NCBI RefSeq assembly: GCF_000621665.1
Contig: NZ_JHXQ01000001.1
Span: forward strand, 124,001-188,000
DNA: 64,000 nucleotides
Reading direction: 5' to 3'
From: Allorhizobium undicola ORS 992 = ATCC 700741
GTDB lineage: Bacteria; Pseudomonadota; Alphaproteobacteria; Rhizobiales; Rhizobiaceae
Positions 53,392 to 61,264 of this stretch are shown here, in pieces. The position numbers were made by a program, and so were the translations under genes. The stretch's first letter is position 1. The number at the start of each line of letters is the position of its first letter. A model generated the notes under the pieces. The model was not told the DNA's origin. It ran no database searches and saw only the letters and a list, made by a program, of their open reading frames with translations.

Positions 53392-54039
53392 ATGACGAGC
53401 GTGTCTTCTACCGCAGCGTCCATTCTCTCTTCCTATACGTCCTCCTCATCTTCCTCCAGCCTCGATACGGATGGCGACGGCGTCGTCTCCGCAACCGAGC
53501 TTGCAGCGGCAGGTGTCAGCCGCACGCAGGATCCGACCGTCCTGACGGAAAATGCGGCCACCAGCGCCGGTTCGCAGCTTTCCGGCGGCCTCGCCTTGCT
53601 GCTGGCCGAAGATTCGTCTTCCACCAGCGCCTCGCAATCGTCCATGCCAGCCATGCCGTCTGCTGAAGATCGCTTCAACGAGATGGATGCCGATGGCGAC
53701 GGCAAGGTTACTGAAAGCGAATTCACCGCCGCAGCGCCCGAAGGCGTTTCGGAAGAGGATTCGGCCAAGCTGTTTGCTGAGCTGGACACCAGCGACGCCG
53801 GCTATCTGACGCAGGACCAGCTTTCCGCCGACCAGCCGCAGGGCCCTCCCGGCCCGCCGATGATGCAGGGCATGTCGCTTGCCGAAACGCTGTCTTCCAG
53901 CGATAGCGACGATGATAGCGATACCATTTCCATGGATGACGTGTTCGAGCATATGCGCGCTGTCATCGATGCTTACCGCGCCAATGAAAGCACGAGCAGC
54001 ACGGCTGCAAGCACGGCGACGTCCGAGCAGGCGGCCTGA
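53392..54039 (+). CDS. EF-hand calcium-binding protein, Ser-rich
   Basis: A 215-residue acidic protein with two intact EF-hand loops: DTDGDGVVSATE (residues 25-36) and DADGDGKVTESE (99-110). A third, DTSDAGYLTQDQ (132-143), is degenerate. The N-terminal 24 residues are almost wholly Ser/Thr/Ala (SSYTSSSSSSS) and the C-terminal end is Ser/Thr/Ala-rich (NESTSSTAASTATSEQAA). There is no Sec signal peptide, so it is cytoplasmic or exported another way. The ATG at 53392 has AGGGG upstream. Similar EF-hand proteins occur in Rhizobiales; the role is unclear. Confidence 0.85.
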   Translation: MTSVSSTAASILSSYTSSSSSSSLDTDGDGVVSATELAAAGVSRTQDPTVLTENAATSAGSQLSGGLALLLAEDSSSTSASQSSMPAMPSAEDRFNEMDADGDGKVTESEFTAAAPEGVSEEDSAKLFAELDTSDAGYLTQDQLSADQPQGPPGPPMMQGMSLAETLSSSDSDDDSDTISMDDVFEHMRAVIDAYRANESTSSTAASTATSEQAA

Positions 54040-54149
54040 TCAGGGTTTGTTACCGACGGTTCGGCAATCACGGATGTGTTGCGCCGGATCCCGCCATTCC
54101 TGTTCGATGCGCCACGCGATGAACTCGTGGGGCATCCATTTCCTGATTT

Positions 54150-54674
54150 TCATAGGTTTTCTTGCAGGGCGAACACAAAGGGCGCATTGCCGTCTGCATC
54201 CTGCCCGCGGCCCAGAGCCCGAATGGCCGCAACAAGCCGCCCCTGCCGTCCCAGCATCGCGTCGGCAAATTCGATCAGGCGGATATTGGGCGTGGCAAAG
54301 GGCGATGACCGGCGCAAACGCTGCGCGATCTCTTCATCATCCTGCTTTGGATAAAGGCAAAGACTGGCAATGACGGCAGCCGCCGGAGAACGCGAAACCC
54401 CCATCCAGCAATGAATGAGCAGCGGCGTGGCCTGATTCCAGCTTTCGGCGAAGGCGATGATCTGCCGCACATGGTCCTGCTGCGGGGCGATCAGCTTTCC
54501 TGTTCCCGCAAAGCTTATGTCGTTCATGTGAAGTTTGAGATGGCGCGCGGCATCGATGACGGCGGGTCGGTGAAAATCATGGTTTTCCGCCATGAGGCTC
54601 AGCATGTCGCGTGCGCCGTGGCGTACGGCCATTTCGGCAATTCTCGCCAGCGGGCTGACAATGATGAAACTCAT
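54150..54674 (-). CDS. Protein tyrosine/dual-specificity phosphatase-like protein
   Basis: A 174-residue enzyme with the C-x5-R phosphatase loop LLIHCWMGVSRSPAAAVIA (Cys about residue 93, Arg about 99). The upstream residues NDISF then VRQIIAFAESW fit the PTP fold; a general-acid Asp on the WPD-type loop is not obvious. The start ATG at 54674 overlaps the stop of the HD gene (ATGA), so translation is coupled. The substrate could be a protein, phosphoinositide or nucleotide. The operon links it with an HD hydrolase and the Fe-S protein YgfZ. Confidence 0.78.
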   Translation of the reverse strand: MSFIIVSPLARIAEMAVRHGARDMLSLMAENHDFHRPAVIDAARHLKLHMNDISFAGTGKLIAPQQDHVRQIIAFAESWNQATPLLIHCWMGVSRSPAAAVIASLCLYPKQDDEEIAQRLRRSSPFATPNIRLIEFADAMLGRQGRLVAAIRALGRGQDADGNAPFVFALQENL

Positions 54675-55294
54675 GCGGTGCCGGCTTTCTGCTGTTGCCG
54701 CATGGCTTCGAGCATGGCAAAGCGGCTGGCAAACAGCGCTTGCGCCTCCACTGCGGGAAGCGGGGTAATCGAAAGCATGGAGCCGTTGATATTGCGCGGT
54801 TGCCCGAAAAACCTCCGCGCTTCTTCCGGCGTGAAGCCGGCAAGCTCCGTTGCCTCGAAGAAGGCTGCGATGCAATCGGCTTTCTTGATAAGCGATTTCA
54901 GCGTTGCAGACGGATGGGATGGCAGGCCGAAGCGCAGGTGGATGGCGGCTTCCAGCCGTTTCTCCACCGTTTTGTAACCACCGCCGACAACCGCCTTGAA
55001 GGGCGAAATCATATCACCGATCACATATTCCGGCGCGTCATGCAGCAATGTCATCATCCGCTCTTCAGCACCTGCGCGGGGATTGGTGGCGGTAAAAATC
55101 TCCTCCACCACCACACAGTGCTGGGCTACGGAAAAGGCATGGTCGCCATGGGTCTGGCCATTCCAGCGCGCCACGCGGGCAAGGCCGTGGGCAATGTCGG
55201 AAAGCTCCACATCGAGCGGCGAGGGATCCAGAAGGTCAAGCCTGCGCCCGGACAACATCCGCTGCCAGGCGCGTGGCGGCACGGAACCGGCCAC
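54671..55294 (-). CDS. HD-domain nucleotide phosphohydrolase (YfbR-like)
   Basis: A 207-residue HD hydrolase. Metal ligands are seen in order: HGDHAFSVAQHCVVVEEIF (first His), MTLLHDAPEYVIGDM (HD pair, about 83-84) and KKADCIAAFFEATEL (Asp). This is the pattern of YfbR/HDDC2-type 5'-nucleotidases. The predicted start is GTG at 55294, just past the ygfZ stop (55295), and its own stop overlaps the phosphatase start, so three genes are tightly coupled. Substrate is probably a (deoxy)nucleoside monophosphate; this is by family only. Confidence 0.82.
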   Translation of the reverse strand: MAGSVPPRAWQRMLSGRRLDLLDPSPLDVELSDIAHGLARVARWNGQTHGDHAFSVAQHCVVVEEIFTATNPRAGAEERMMTLLHDAPEYVIGDMISPFKAVVGGGYKTVEKRLEAAIHLRFGLPSHPSATLKSLIKKADCIAAFFEATELAGFTPEEARRFFGQPRNINGSMLSITPLPAVEAQALFASRFAMLEAMRQQQKAGTA

Positions 55295-56131
55295 TTATTC
55301 CTCCTCCGCCGCCAGCGGAAACGACAATCCGCTCCAGTCGGGCAGGGCAAGCGTCACAGCCACATCGCCAGCCAGCACGGCCTGGCCGGATGCCATTGCT
55401 TCTCCCGCCCTGTCAATGCGCAGGATCGCAAGGCCCTGTTTGCCCGCCACACTGCCGAGCGCGCCGAGCGGTCGGTTCTTGGCGGTCAGGACCGTGCCGG
55501 TTTCAGGCAGGTCGGTCTCGCCGGTGACAACCACTACGCGACGACGCGCCGTCTTGCGGTGATGCATCCGGGAAACCACTTCCTGCCCGACATAGCAGCC
55601 CTTGCGGAACGACACGCCGCCATTGAGATCAAGAAGGGCATCATGGGGAAAGGCATCCTGAAGCGGATAATCACGCCCCGCTTCGGCAATACCATGCGCA
55701 ATTCTCAGGGCAGTGTAGGGGCTGGTATCCTCATCCCCATGCGCCCCGGCCAGACGGTAAAGCGTCATGCCGGCGGCAGCAAAACGGGCATCCTGCACCG
55801 CTCCTTCCGCCGCTTTCTCATTCCATACCACGGTGATGCCATCTGACTGTTCCGGGGTAATGGTCACATCGGCGCGGAGCTTGTACAGCGTCAACCGGCG
55901 AACAAGCGCCTCGACCTCGCCAGCCGTTACCTCGATCAGGAAATCCTCGCCGTTACGCCAGACAAGGAAATCGAACAGGATCTTGCCCTGGGGTGTCAGC
56001 AGGGCAGCGGGCCGGGCCTCACCGGGCACAAGACCGGCAAGATCGGCGGTGACAAGATTGTTGAGAAAATGCGCTGCGTCCCGCCCGGAAAGGCGAATCA
56101 GCGCTCTGTCACGCAAGACGATGGCTGGCAT
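55295..56131 (-). CDS. ygfZ: Folate-binding Fe-S cluster repair protein YgfZ
   Basis: Folate-binding protein of the GcvT fold that helps mature or repair certain iron-sulfur enzymes. 278 residues. The hallmark KGCYVGQEVVSRMHHR (with the conserved Cys) is intact; LIRLSGRDAAHFLNNLVTAD and LLTPQGKILFDFLVWR are typical N-terminal motifs. The ATG at 56131 has AGGAG 10 bases upstream. It leads the operon of an HD hydrolase and a phosphatase. In Brucella this combination may serve redox stress; that is inference. Confidence 0.92.
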   Translation of the reverse strand: MPAIVLRDRALIRLSGRDAAHFLNNLVTADLAGLVPGEARPAALLTPQGKILFDFLVWRNGEDFLIEVTAGEVEALVRRLTLYKLRADVTITPEQSDGITVVWNEKAAEGAVQDARFAAAGMTLYRLAGAHGDEDTSPYTALRIAHGIAEAGRDYPLQDAFPHDALLDLNGGVSFRKGCYVGQEVVSRMHHRKTARRRVVVVTGETDLPETGTVLTAKNRPLGALGSVAGKQGLAILRIDRAGEAMASGQAVLAGDVAVTLALPDWSGLSFPLAAEEE

Positions 56132-56163
56132 GGCATGTCGCTCCTGAAGGGATCTGTGCTGCC

Positions 56164-56883
56164 TCAATCTCCGGCGGAAAAGAATTTCCACTGGCCGTTC
56201 GGAGCAATGCCGATGCGGAAGAAATTGTAATTGCCATATTCGAGCATGTTTTCGAAATCGCCAGCCGTCACAAGGCGCATAAGCTCCACCTTTTCCGGTG
56301 CGCTCAGCGTGTTCAGCGGCTTTTCGGCAAAATAGGGCCAGACATAGGCTTCATCCGGCGTACCGGGATTGACATGGGCAAAGCCGGTGGACAGGACGTC
56401 CAGAATGATGGCAAGCACTTCAAGCCCATCCGGATCGCCGGAAACGCTCTTGATGTTTTGAATGGGGTCGTTGCCGCCATCTTCGCCAAGCGCCAGTTCC
56501 GTGCCACCGCTGCCGGGGGTGATCAGCGCGCGCAATTGCTCCAGATCACCGGATGCAGCGGCTTCCACCAGCTTTTCGCGCATCTTGCGCACCGGCTCGG
56601 GCGCCTTGCTGATGTCGTAGATCACTTCGACCGGCGGATTGGCCTTGGCGTCGGCAGCCGGTTTGCTTCCGGATTGGCTGTTCTGCACCGGCTCAGGCGC
56701 GGGCAGGGTGGTGGCGCCGGTGGCAGGCTTTTCGGCAGGGGCTTCCGGCGGCTTGTTCTGTCCCTGAAGCTCGGAAAGCGCCATGGAGGGCGTGGCGCAA
56801 AACAGCGGAAGGGCGGATACCAGCCCGGCGGACAAAAGCATGGAACCGGACCTTGCAAGGCCCTTCAATCGTGAACGGAGCAT
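56164..56883 (-). CDS. Exported protein of unknown function (239 aa)
   Basis: A 239-residue protein with a signal peptide or anchor (MLRSRLKGLARSGSMLLSAG... ending PSMA), a Pro/Glu/Ala-rich low-complexity linker (residues about 40-75) and a folded C-terminal half. The latter includes AAASGDLEQLRALITPGSGG and FENMLEYGNYNFFRIGIAPN. The end WKFFSAGD is compact. No family known to me; the shape suggests a periplasmic binding or structural protein. It is 33 bases upstream of the ygfZ start and may be co-transcribed. Confidence 0.75.
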   Translation of the reverse strand: MLRSRLKGLARSGSMLLSAGLVSALPLFCATPSMALSELQGQNKPPEAPAEKPATGATTLPAPEPVQNSQSGSKPAADAKANPPVEVIYDISKAPEPVRKMREKLVEAAASGDLEQLRALITPGSGGTELALGEDGGNDPIQNIKSVSGDPDGLEVLAIILDVLSTGFAHVNPGTPDEAYVWPYFAEKPLNTLSAPEKVELMRLVTAGDFENMLEYGNYNFFRIGIAPNGQWKFFSAGD

Positions 56884-56894
56884 GGAACTGCCTC

Positions 56895-57152
56895 TTACTG
56901 GATGATGCGCGGCGGCGAGAACTCACCGGCCAGCATACGCGCGCGCAACGATTCGAGCATGGCTTCCGCGCCATCTTCGCCATGGATGCGAATGGTTTCA
57001 CGCATGGCAAGCGCAATGGCCGCATCCGCGATGATCTCCGGCTCGATACCGTCGGCCATGCCGTCGGCCCAGGCCTCATTCTGATATTCGAGGGCAGCCT
57101 GCATCTTTTCATGAACGATCATGTCGTCAATCTCGTTGCGGCGTGGTTCCAT
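56895..57152 (-). CDS. Conserved-looking cytoplasmic protein (85 aa)
   Basis: An acidic, helical 85-residue protein (MEPRRNEIDDMIVHEKMQAA, DGIEPEIIADAAIALAMRET, DGAEAMLESLRARMLAGEFS). No signal peptide, membrane helix or known domain. It is 11 bases before the exported-protein gene on the same strand, so likely co-transcribed. Codon use fits the genome, and the reading frame has no competing frame. Function unknown. Confidence 0.75.
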   Translation of the reverse strand: MEPRRNEIDDMIVHEKMQAALEYQNEAWADGMADGIEPEIIADAAIALAMRETIRIHGEDGAEAMLESLRARMLAGEFSPPRIIQ

Positions 57153-57254
57153 TACTGCATTCCTCGAAGCGTCTCGAATTACTCAACCGTTAAAGACTTT
57201 ATCAGTCTTTTACCAAAACGACATGGCCCGAAGCTGGAACAGGTGAATTATTGG

Positions 57255-57674
57255 TTAATTCCCAAAGCGCGCGGTCATTTCATCAACAAGTGTTGCGCCT
57301 TCGGCACGATACTGGCTTTCTGCCATCCGCGCTGCCGATGTGCAAGTGGTGTGCACCGCCGCAAAAGCCCTGTATCCCCGGTTGAAGGAGGCGGTCAGCG
57401 CTTCCTTTCGCAGGGGTTCGTTTTCGGCGTCTTCCTCGATCAGTTTTTCCATGGATGCGCGCCATTGCGGCTCGGAATCCGCGCCGCAGAGATTGCGCAG
57501 ATAGGTGACGGTTCCGAGCACTTCCGCCAGCCGGTTGAGCTGCGAATCATAGGGTGTCGCGGTCGGACTTTCCGTAGGCGCCGAATCGGGAACGGGCGAT
57601 TGCACAGCCGTGGGCGGTATCGTCGCAGACATCAGGCCTGTAGCGGCAAACAGCATGACAATAAGTTTCTTCAC
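57255..57674 (-). CDS. TIGR02301-like periplasmic protein
   Basis: A 139-residue exported protein with signal peptide MKKLIVMLFAATGLMSATIP, a short Pro/Ser/Thr linker, then a helical domain beginning RLAEVLGTVTYLRNLCG and ending FAAVHTTCTSAARMAESQYR. Two cysteines in this domain (LCG and TTC) could be disulfide-bonded. The layout, RLAE-LG--YLR-LC, matches the Rhizobiales protein family TIGR02301. Its role is unknown. It is 102 bases from the next hypothetical and 41 bases downstream of the Nudix gene. Confidence 0.8.
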   Translation of the reverse strand: MKKLIVMLFAATGLMSATIPPTAVQSPVPDSAPTESPTATPYDSQLNRLAEVLGTVTYLRNLCGADSEPQWRASMEKLIEEDAENEPLRKEALTASFNRGYRAFAAVHTTCTSAARMAESQYRAEGATLVDEMTARFGN

Positions 57675-57715
57675 GATCTATCCATCGAGTGACAGGTGGG
57701 CCATCCGCGCCTGCA

Positions 57716-58138
57716 TCATGACTTGCGCCTTGCCAGAACCTCGCAACATTCCAGGACGCTGGCGGGCATGGGCAATTGCCTCACCTCTTCCAGCGTGAAC
57801 CAGCCGAGCGCACCGGCATCGCTTGCCGCCATGGCTTGCGTGCCGTCATCTGCAACGGAAACCAGAAAGACGGACAAAAGAAAATGGTGATTCACATTTT
57901 CGGCTGTGTCAGGTTTCAACTCATATGTGGCAAACAGTTCAGGATTATGGCCGATCAGCCCGGTTTCTTCCTGTAATTCCCGCAGGGCCGTTTCAGCGGG
58001 CGTTTCGCCTGCTTCCCCCTTGCCGCCGGGGAAGGCGTAGAGATCGGCAGAGGGGGGTGCTGATCGTTTGACCAGCAGAAAACGGCCATCGCGAACCACA
58101 ATGGCGGAAGAGGCCGGTCGGGGAAGTGTCATGTCCAT
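57716..58138 (-). CDS. Nudix hydrolase
   Basis: A 140-residue Nudix enzyme. The box GGKGEAGETPAETALRELQE then ETGL (residues about 38-60) matches G-x5-E-x7-R-E-U-x-E-E-x-G-U fully. The N-terminal SAIVVRDGRFLLVKRS and the central LFATYELKPD fit MutT-like proteins. The ATG at 58138 has AAGGAA about 9 bases upstream; an in-frame ATG at 58132 is second choice. It is divergent from the SRAP gene with 48 bases between. Substrate (nucleoside diphosphate derivative) not known. Confidence 0.88.
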   Translation of the reverse strand: MDMTLPRPASSAIVVRDGRFLLVKRSAPPSADLYAFPGGKGEAGETPAETALRELQEETGLIGHNPELFATYELKPDTAENVNHHFLLSVFLVSVADDGTQAMAASDAGALGWFTLEEVRQLPMPASVLECCEVLARRKS

Positions 58139-58186
58139 GCTGTGAAATTCCTTGACCCATGCCGGGGTGGCTGCCACACAAGGCTT

Positions 58187-58990
58187 ATGTGCGGACGTTT
58201 TGCCCTGATAGCGCCAGTCGATCAAGTGCGCGAAGCCTTCAACCTGATGGACGGGCCAATCGGCATGTCTGCCCACGGCGTGGGCGATATTTTCAAGGGC
58301 TATGCTGCCCGCTACAATATCGCGCCCACCCAGCCCATTCTGGCCGTCGCGCAAGCGCCCTCACGCCTGCCCGGCAGCAATTTGCCGGACCGGCAGGCCT
58401 GCCTGTTGCGATGGGGTTTTCTGCCGGCCTGGGTCAAGGACCCCCGCGATTTTCCGCTCATCATCAATGCGCGCGCGGAAACGGCGCAGGAAAAAGCCTC
58501 TTTCCGCGCCGCCATGCGGCATCGGCGCATCCTCATTCCCGCCAGCGGTTTTTATGAATGGCGGCGGCCGCCGAAGGAAAGCGGGAACAAGCCGCAGGCC
58601 TATTGGATACGCCCGCGAAGCGGCGGGCTTGTTGCCTTTGCAGGCTTGATGGAAAGCTTTGCATCCGCCGACGGCTCGCAACTGGATACCGGCGCCATCA
58701 TCACCACGGCGGCCAACGAGGCATTCCGGCCGATCCATGACCGTATGCCGGTGGTGATCGAGCCGGAGGATTTCAGCCGCTGGCTTGATTGCCGCACTCT
58801 TGAGCCGCGCGATGTGCAGGCTTTGATGCGCCCGCCGCCGGATGATGTTTTCGAGGCCATTCCGGTTTCCGATCGCATCAACAAGGTCGCGAATATGGGC
58901 CCGGACGTTCAGGCGCCCGTCACGGCGGTTGATGCGCCACCCGCCGTCGGGACATCAGGCAAGAGCGATGACCAGCTTTCCCTGTTTTGA
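58187..58990 (+). CDS. SRAP/HMCES-family protein (YedK-like)
   Basis: Forms a covalent DNA-protein crosslink with abasic sites in single-stranded DNA and protects them. 267 residues. The start MCGRFALIAP puts the catalytic Cys at position 2, which needs removal of Met. Other family hallmarks: AARYNIAPTQPILAV, LLRWGFLPAWVKD, INARAETAQEKASFR, ILIPASGFYEWRRP and TTAANEAFRPIHDRMPVVIE. The ATG at 58187 is fixed by the Cys2 rule; upstream extension would destroy it. It is divergent from a Nudix hydrolase gene, both housekeeping repair roles. Confidence 0.93.
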   Translation: MCGRFALIAPVDQVREAFNLMDGPIGMSAHGVGDIFKGYAARYNIAPTQPILAVAQAPSRLPGSNLPDRQACLLRWGFLPAWVKDPRDFPLIINARAETAQEKASFRAAMRHRRILIPASGFYEWRRPPKESGNKPQAYWIRPRSGGLVAFAGLMESFASADGSQLDTGAIITTAANEAFRPIHDRMPVVIEPEDFSRWLDCRTLEPRDVQALMRPPPDDVFEAIPVSDRINKVANMGPDVQAPVTAVDAPPAVGTSGKSDDQLSLF

Positions 58991-59034
58991 GCATTTTCAG
59001 GAAAAGTGGAAACCGGTTTTCGTCCGAAAATGCG
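58991..59034. repeat. REP-like palindromic repeat (copy)
   Basis: GCATTTTCAGGAAAAGTGG followed by AAACCGGTTTTCGTCC and GAAAATGCG. Same element as at 1419-1519. It starts 1 base after the SRAP stop and may act as a terminator. Confidence 0.8.
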
Positions 59035-59056
59035 TAAAAACAAACAGTTCAAGCGG

Positions 59057-59191
59057 TCATGCCGCCTTTTTCGCGGGCTTGCGCTTCAGCATCAAGGCTG
59101 CGGCGATCACGGCCTTGAGGCCGATCGGGTGGTATTGGCTGTCCAGTTCGGGCTTTGCCGGTGCGGTGTCTTGCTGGCTCGGGTTTGTCAT
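59057..59191 (-). CDS. Small conserved-looking protein (44 aa)
   Basis: A 44-residue frame MTNPSQQDTAPAKPELDSQY and HPIGLKAVIAAALMLKRKPA, ending KKAA. The hydrophobic Ala-rich helix with a Lys-rich end might be a membrane-associated tail. The site GAGGAG is 8 bases before the ATG at 59191, a strong support. The frame opens further to 59302, but the start there lacks a site. I think similar tiny proteins exist in Rhizobiales; the function is not known. Confidence 0.55.
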   Translation of the reverse strand: MTNPSQQDTAPAKPELDSQYHPIGLKAVIAAALMLKRKPAKKAA

Positions 59192-59471
59192 TGTCGGGCT
59201 CCTCAAGGTTTCCTCGTTCCTTTCCTGCCGGTCACAAGGGGAGGAAAGGCTCATATCGCTTTTCTTTTTGCCATTGCCGGAAGCGGGTGAATCGCTGCGC
59301 ATCTCCGGTAACGGTTCTGTGACATGCGGGAAGAGTGATGCCTGAAATCGGGCCGAGGCAACTTAATTTAAATCAAAGCCATACATCTTTTGTGATAGGG
59401 CGCCTGCCTGTGCAACCTCTGAGGCGCCAGACCATAATCCGACCGGAGTGAGCCGAGGATCGACAGGATCC

Positions 59472-59489
59472 GTTTTTCCTGAAAATGCT
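59472..59489. repeat. REP-like repeat fragment
   Basis: GTTTTTCCTGAAAATGCT is one end of the REP-like element in reverse orientation. It abuts the pssA stop codon (59490-59492). Confidence 0.55.
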
Positions 59490-60335
59490 CTAAAGTCCGC
59501 GGTCCATCGCTGCGCCGTTGCTGTCATGCGGCTCTTCCACGGTCAGCGTGCCGTATTTGCGCTTCCAGGCGCGCGCTCCCAGGGGCAGGGAGAGGAGATA
59601 GAGGATGGCGGTGGCGGAGAGGACTTCCCATGTGTAGCTCATCAGCAGTGCCACATAGAGAACCACGCAAAGGGTGAGCGGCAGCACGAGGTCGCGGCGC
59701 ACCTTCTTTTCGGATTTGCCGGACCATACCGGTAGACGGCTGACCAGCAAAGCGGCGATCAGCACGGTATAAACAGCACAGGCAACGCCAACGGCTGGCG
59801 TAATCGGCAGGCCAAGAAAGCCCAGATAGACCGGCAGCATGACAAGAAGGGCACCGGCCGGTGCCGGTACGCCGACAAAATAGGCTGATTGCCAGGGCGC
59901 CTTGATGCCGCGCTCTTCCATGACATTGAACCGGGCGAGGCGCAGGCCTGCTGCAATGGCAAAGATCAGCGCGGCAATCCAGCCGAAGGAGCGGGCCTGA
60001 TCGAGAATGAAAATATAAAGAACAAGGCCGGGGGCAACGCCGAAATTGACGATGTCGGCCAGCGAATCCATCTGCGCGCCGAATTTCGAGGTTGCCTTCA
60101 TCAGCCTTGCGATGCGCCCGTCAATGCCGTCGAGAAAGGCGGCCACCAGAACCATGCCGACGGCCAGTTCGAAGCGTCCCTCAAAGGCCAGCCGAACGCC
60201 CGTCAACCCGGCACAAATGGCCAGAACCGTAATGAGGTTCGGCACCATGAGGCGCAGGGGTATTTCCCTCAGGCGCGGCCCACGGGAGGCATCGCTTGCA
60301 GCGCTTGCGGCGGTATCGGGCGTATCCGGCGTCAT
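59490..60335 (-). CDS. pssA: CDP-diacylglycerol--serine O-phosphatidyltransferase
   Basis: Makes phosphatidylserine in the inner membrane from CDP-diacylglycerol and serine. 281 residues. The CDP-alcohol phosphotransferase motif D-G-x2-A-R-x8-G-x3-D-x3-D is complete: DGRIARLMKATSKFGAQMDS followed by LAD (Asp72 to Asp94). About eight membrane helices follow. The ATG at 60335 has GAGGAAG upstream and lies 9 bases after the psd stop, so psd and pssA form an operon leading to phosphatidylethanolamine. Confidence 0.94.
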   Translation of the reverse strand: MTPDTPDTAASAASDASRGPRLREIPLRLMVPNLITVLAICAGLTGVRLAFEGRFELAVGMVLVAAFLDGIDGRIARLMKATSKFGAQMDSLADIVNFGVAPGLVLYIFILDQARSFGWIAALIFAIAAGLRLARFNVMEERGIKAPWQSAYFVGVPAPAGALLVMLPVYLGFLGLPITPAVGVACAVYTVLIAALLVSRLPVWSGKSEKKVRRDLVLPLTLCVVLYVALLMSYTWEVLSATAILYLLSLPLGARAWKRKYGTLTVEEPHDSNGAAMDRGL

Positions 60336-60344
60336 GAAACTTCC

Positions 60345-61043
60345 TCAGCTACGGCGGCTGATGATCGGCCCCTTCGACGAGCCATATTCGGCAATCACCG
60401 TTTCACCGCCCACCGAACGCTGACCGATGGACACGCGCGGTTCCGCACCAGCCGGAAGGTATATGTCGAGCCGGGAACCGAAGCGGATGAGGCCAAAACG
60501 TTCACCGGCGTCCAGCAACTGGCCGCTTTCGCTCCAGCAGACGATGCGGCGGGCCACCAGTCCGGCAATCTGCACCACGCCGAGTTCCCCGCGCGGACCG
60601 TCGATGACGAGGCTGTTGCGCTCGTTATCGGCGCTTGCCTTGTCCAGTTCGGCATTGACGAATTGTCCTTCGCGGTAAACGCTGCGCAAGATGCGGCCGC
60701 GCACGGGGGCACGGTTGATATGGGCGTCGAAGACATTCATGAAAATGGAAACGCGCAGCATCGGCTCTGCGCCAAGCTGCAATTCTTCCGGCGGCGTGAC
60801 CATCTGGATCGAGGATACCCGGCCGTCGGCAGGGCTGATCACCAGATCGTCGTCCTGCGGGGTTGCCCGCTCCGGATCACGGAAGAAATATGCGCACCAC
60901 AGCGTCAGGATCAGCCCGATCCAGAACAGCGGCTTGAAAAGCCACCCCAGCACGACCGCCGCAAGGAAGAAGGCGATGACAAAGGGATAGCCTTCCTTGT
61001 GGACGGGAACGATGGTGTTTCTGATGGTGTCGAACAAGGACAT
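60345..61043 (-). CDS. psd: Phosphatidylserine decarboxylase
   Basis: Converts phosphatidylserine to phosphatidylethanolamine using a pyruvoyl group made by self-cleavage. 232 residues, the short (non-E. coli) class. The cleavage site is YGSSKGPII with Gly221-Ser222; the earlier [13 protein letters not shown] and VISPADGRV motifs match. Two N-terminal membrane helices (about 20-55). An AGGAGA site lies 12 bases before the ATG at 61043. It leads the psd-pssA operon. Confidence 0.94.
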   Translation of the reverse strand: MSLFDTIRNTIVPVHKEGYPFVIAFFLAAVVLGWLFKPLFWIGLILTLWCAYFFRDPERATPQDDDLVISPADGRVSSIQMVTPPEELQLGAEPMLRVSIFMNVFDAHINRAPVRGRILRSVYREGQFVNAELDKASADNERNSLVIDGPRGELGVVQIAGLVARRIVCWSESGQLLDAGERFGLIRFGSRLDIYLPAGAEPRVSIGQRSVGGETVIAEYGSSKGPIISRRS

Positions 61044-61264
61044 CAGTCCGATTTCTCCTGATAGCGCCGCAAGGCTTCACGGTCGGTGAGGCTGCGGTAA
61101 TGACGTCTCCGGCAGGCCAGCCCGTTCAGGGCAGATACCGGCAGGAATGATTGCGGGCACAAGGCCCGCCTCAGGGTGAGTAACCCGAAAAAGTCCGGCG
61201 GGCAATGGCGCAGCCTTCGCGATTCCCTGAATTTGCCTCGGGTCGATAGAGCTGACTGCGTGCT

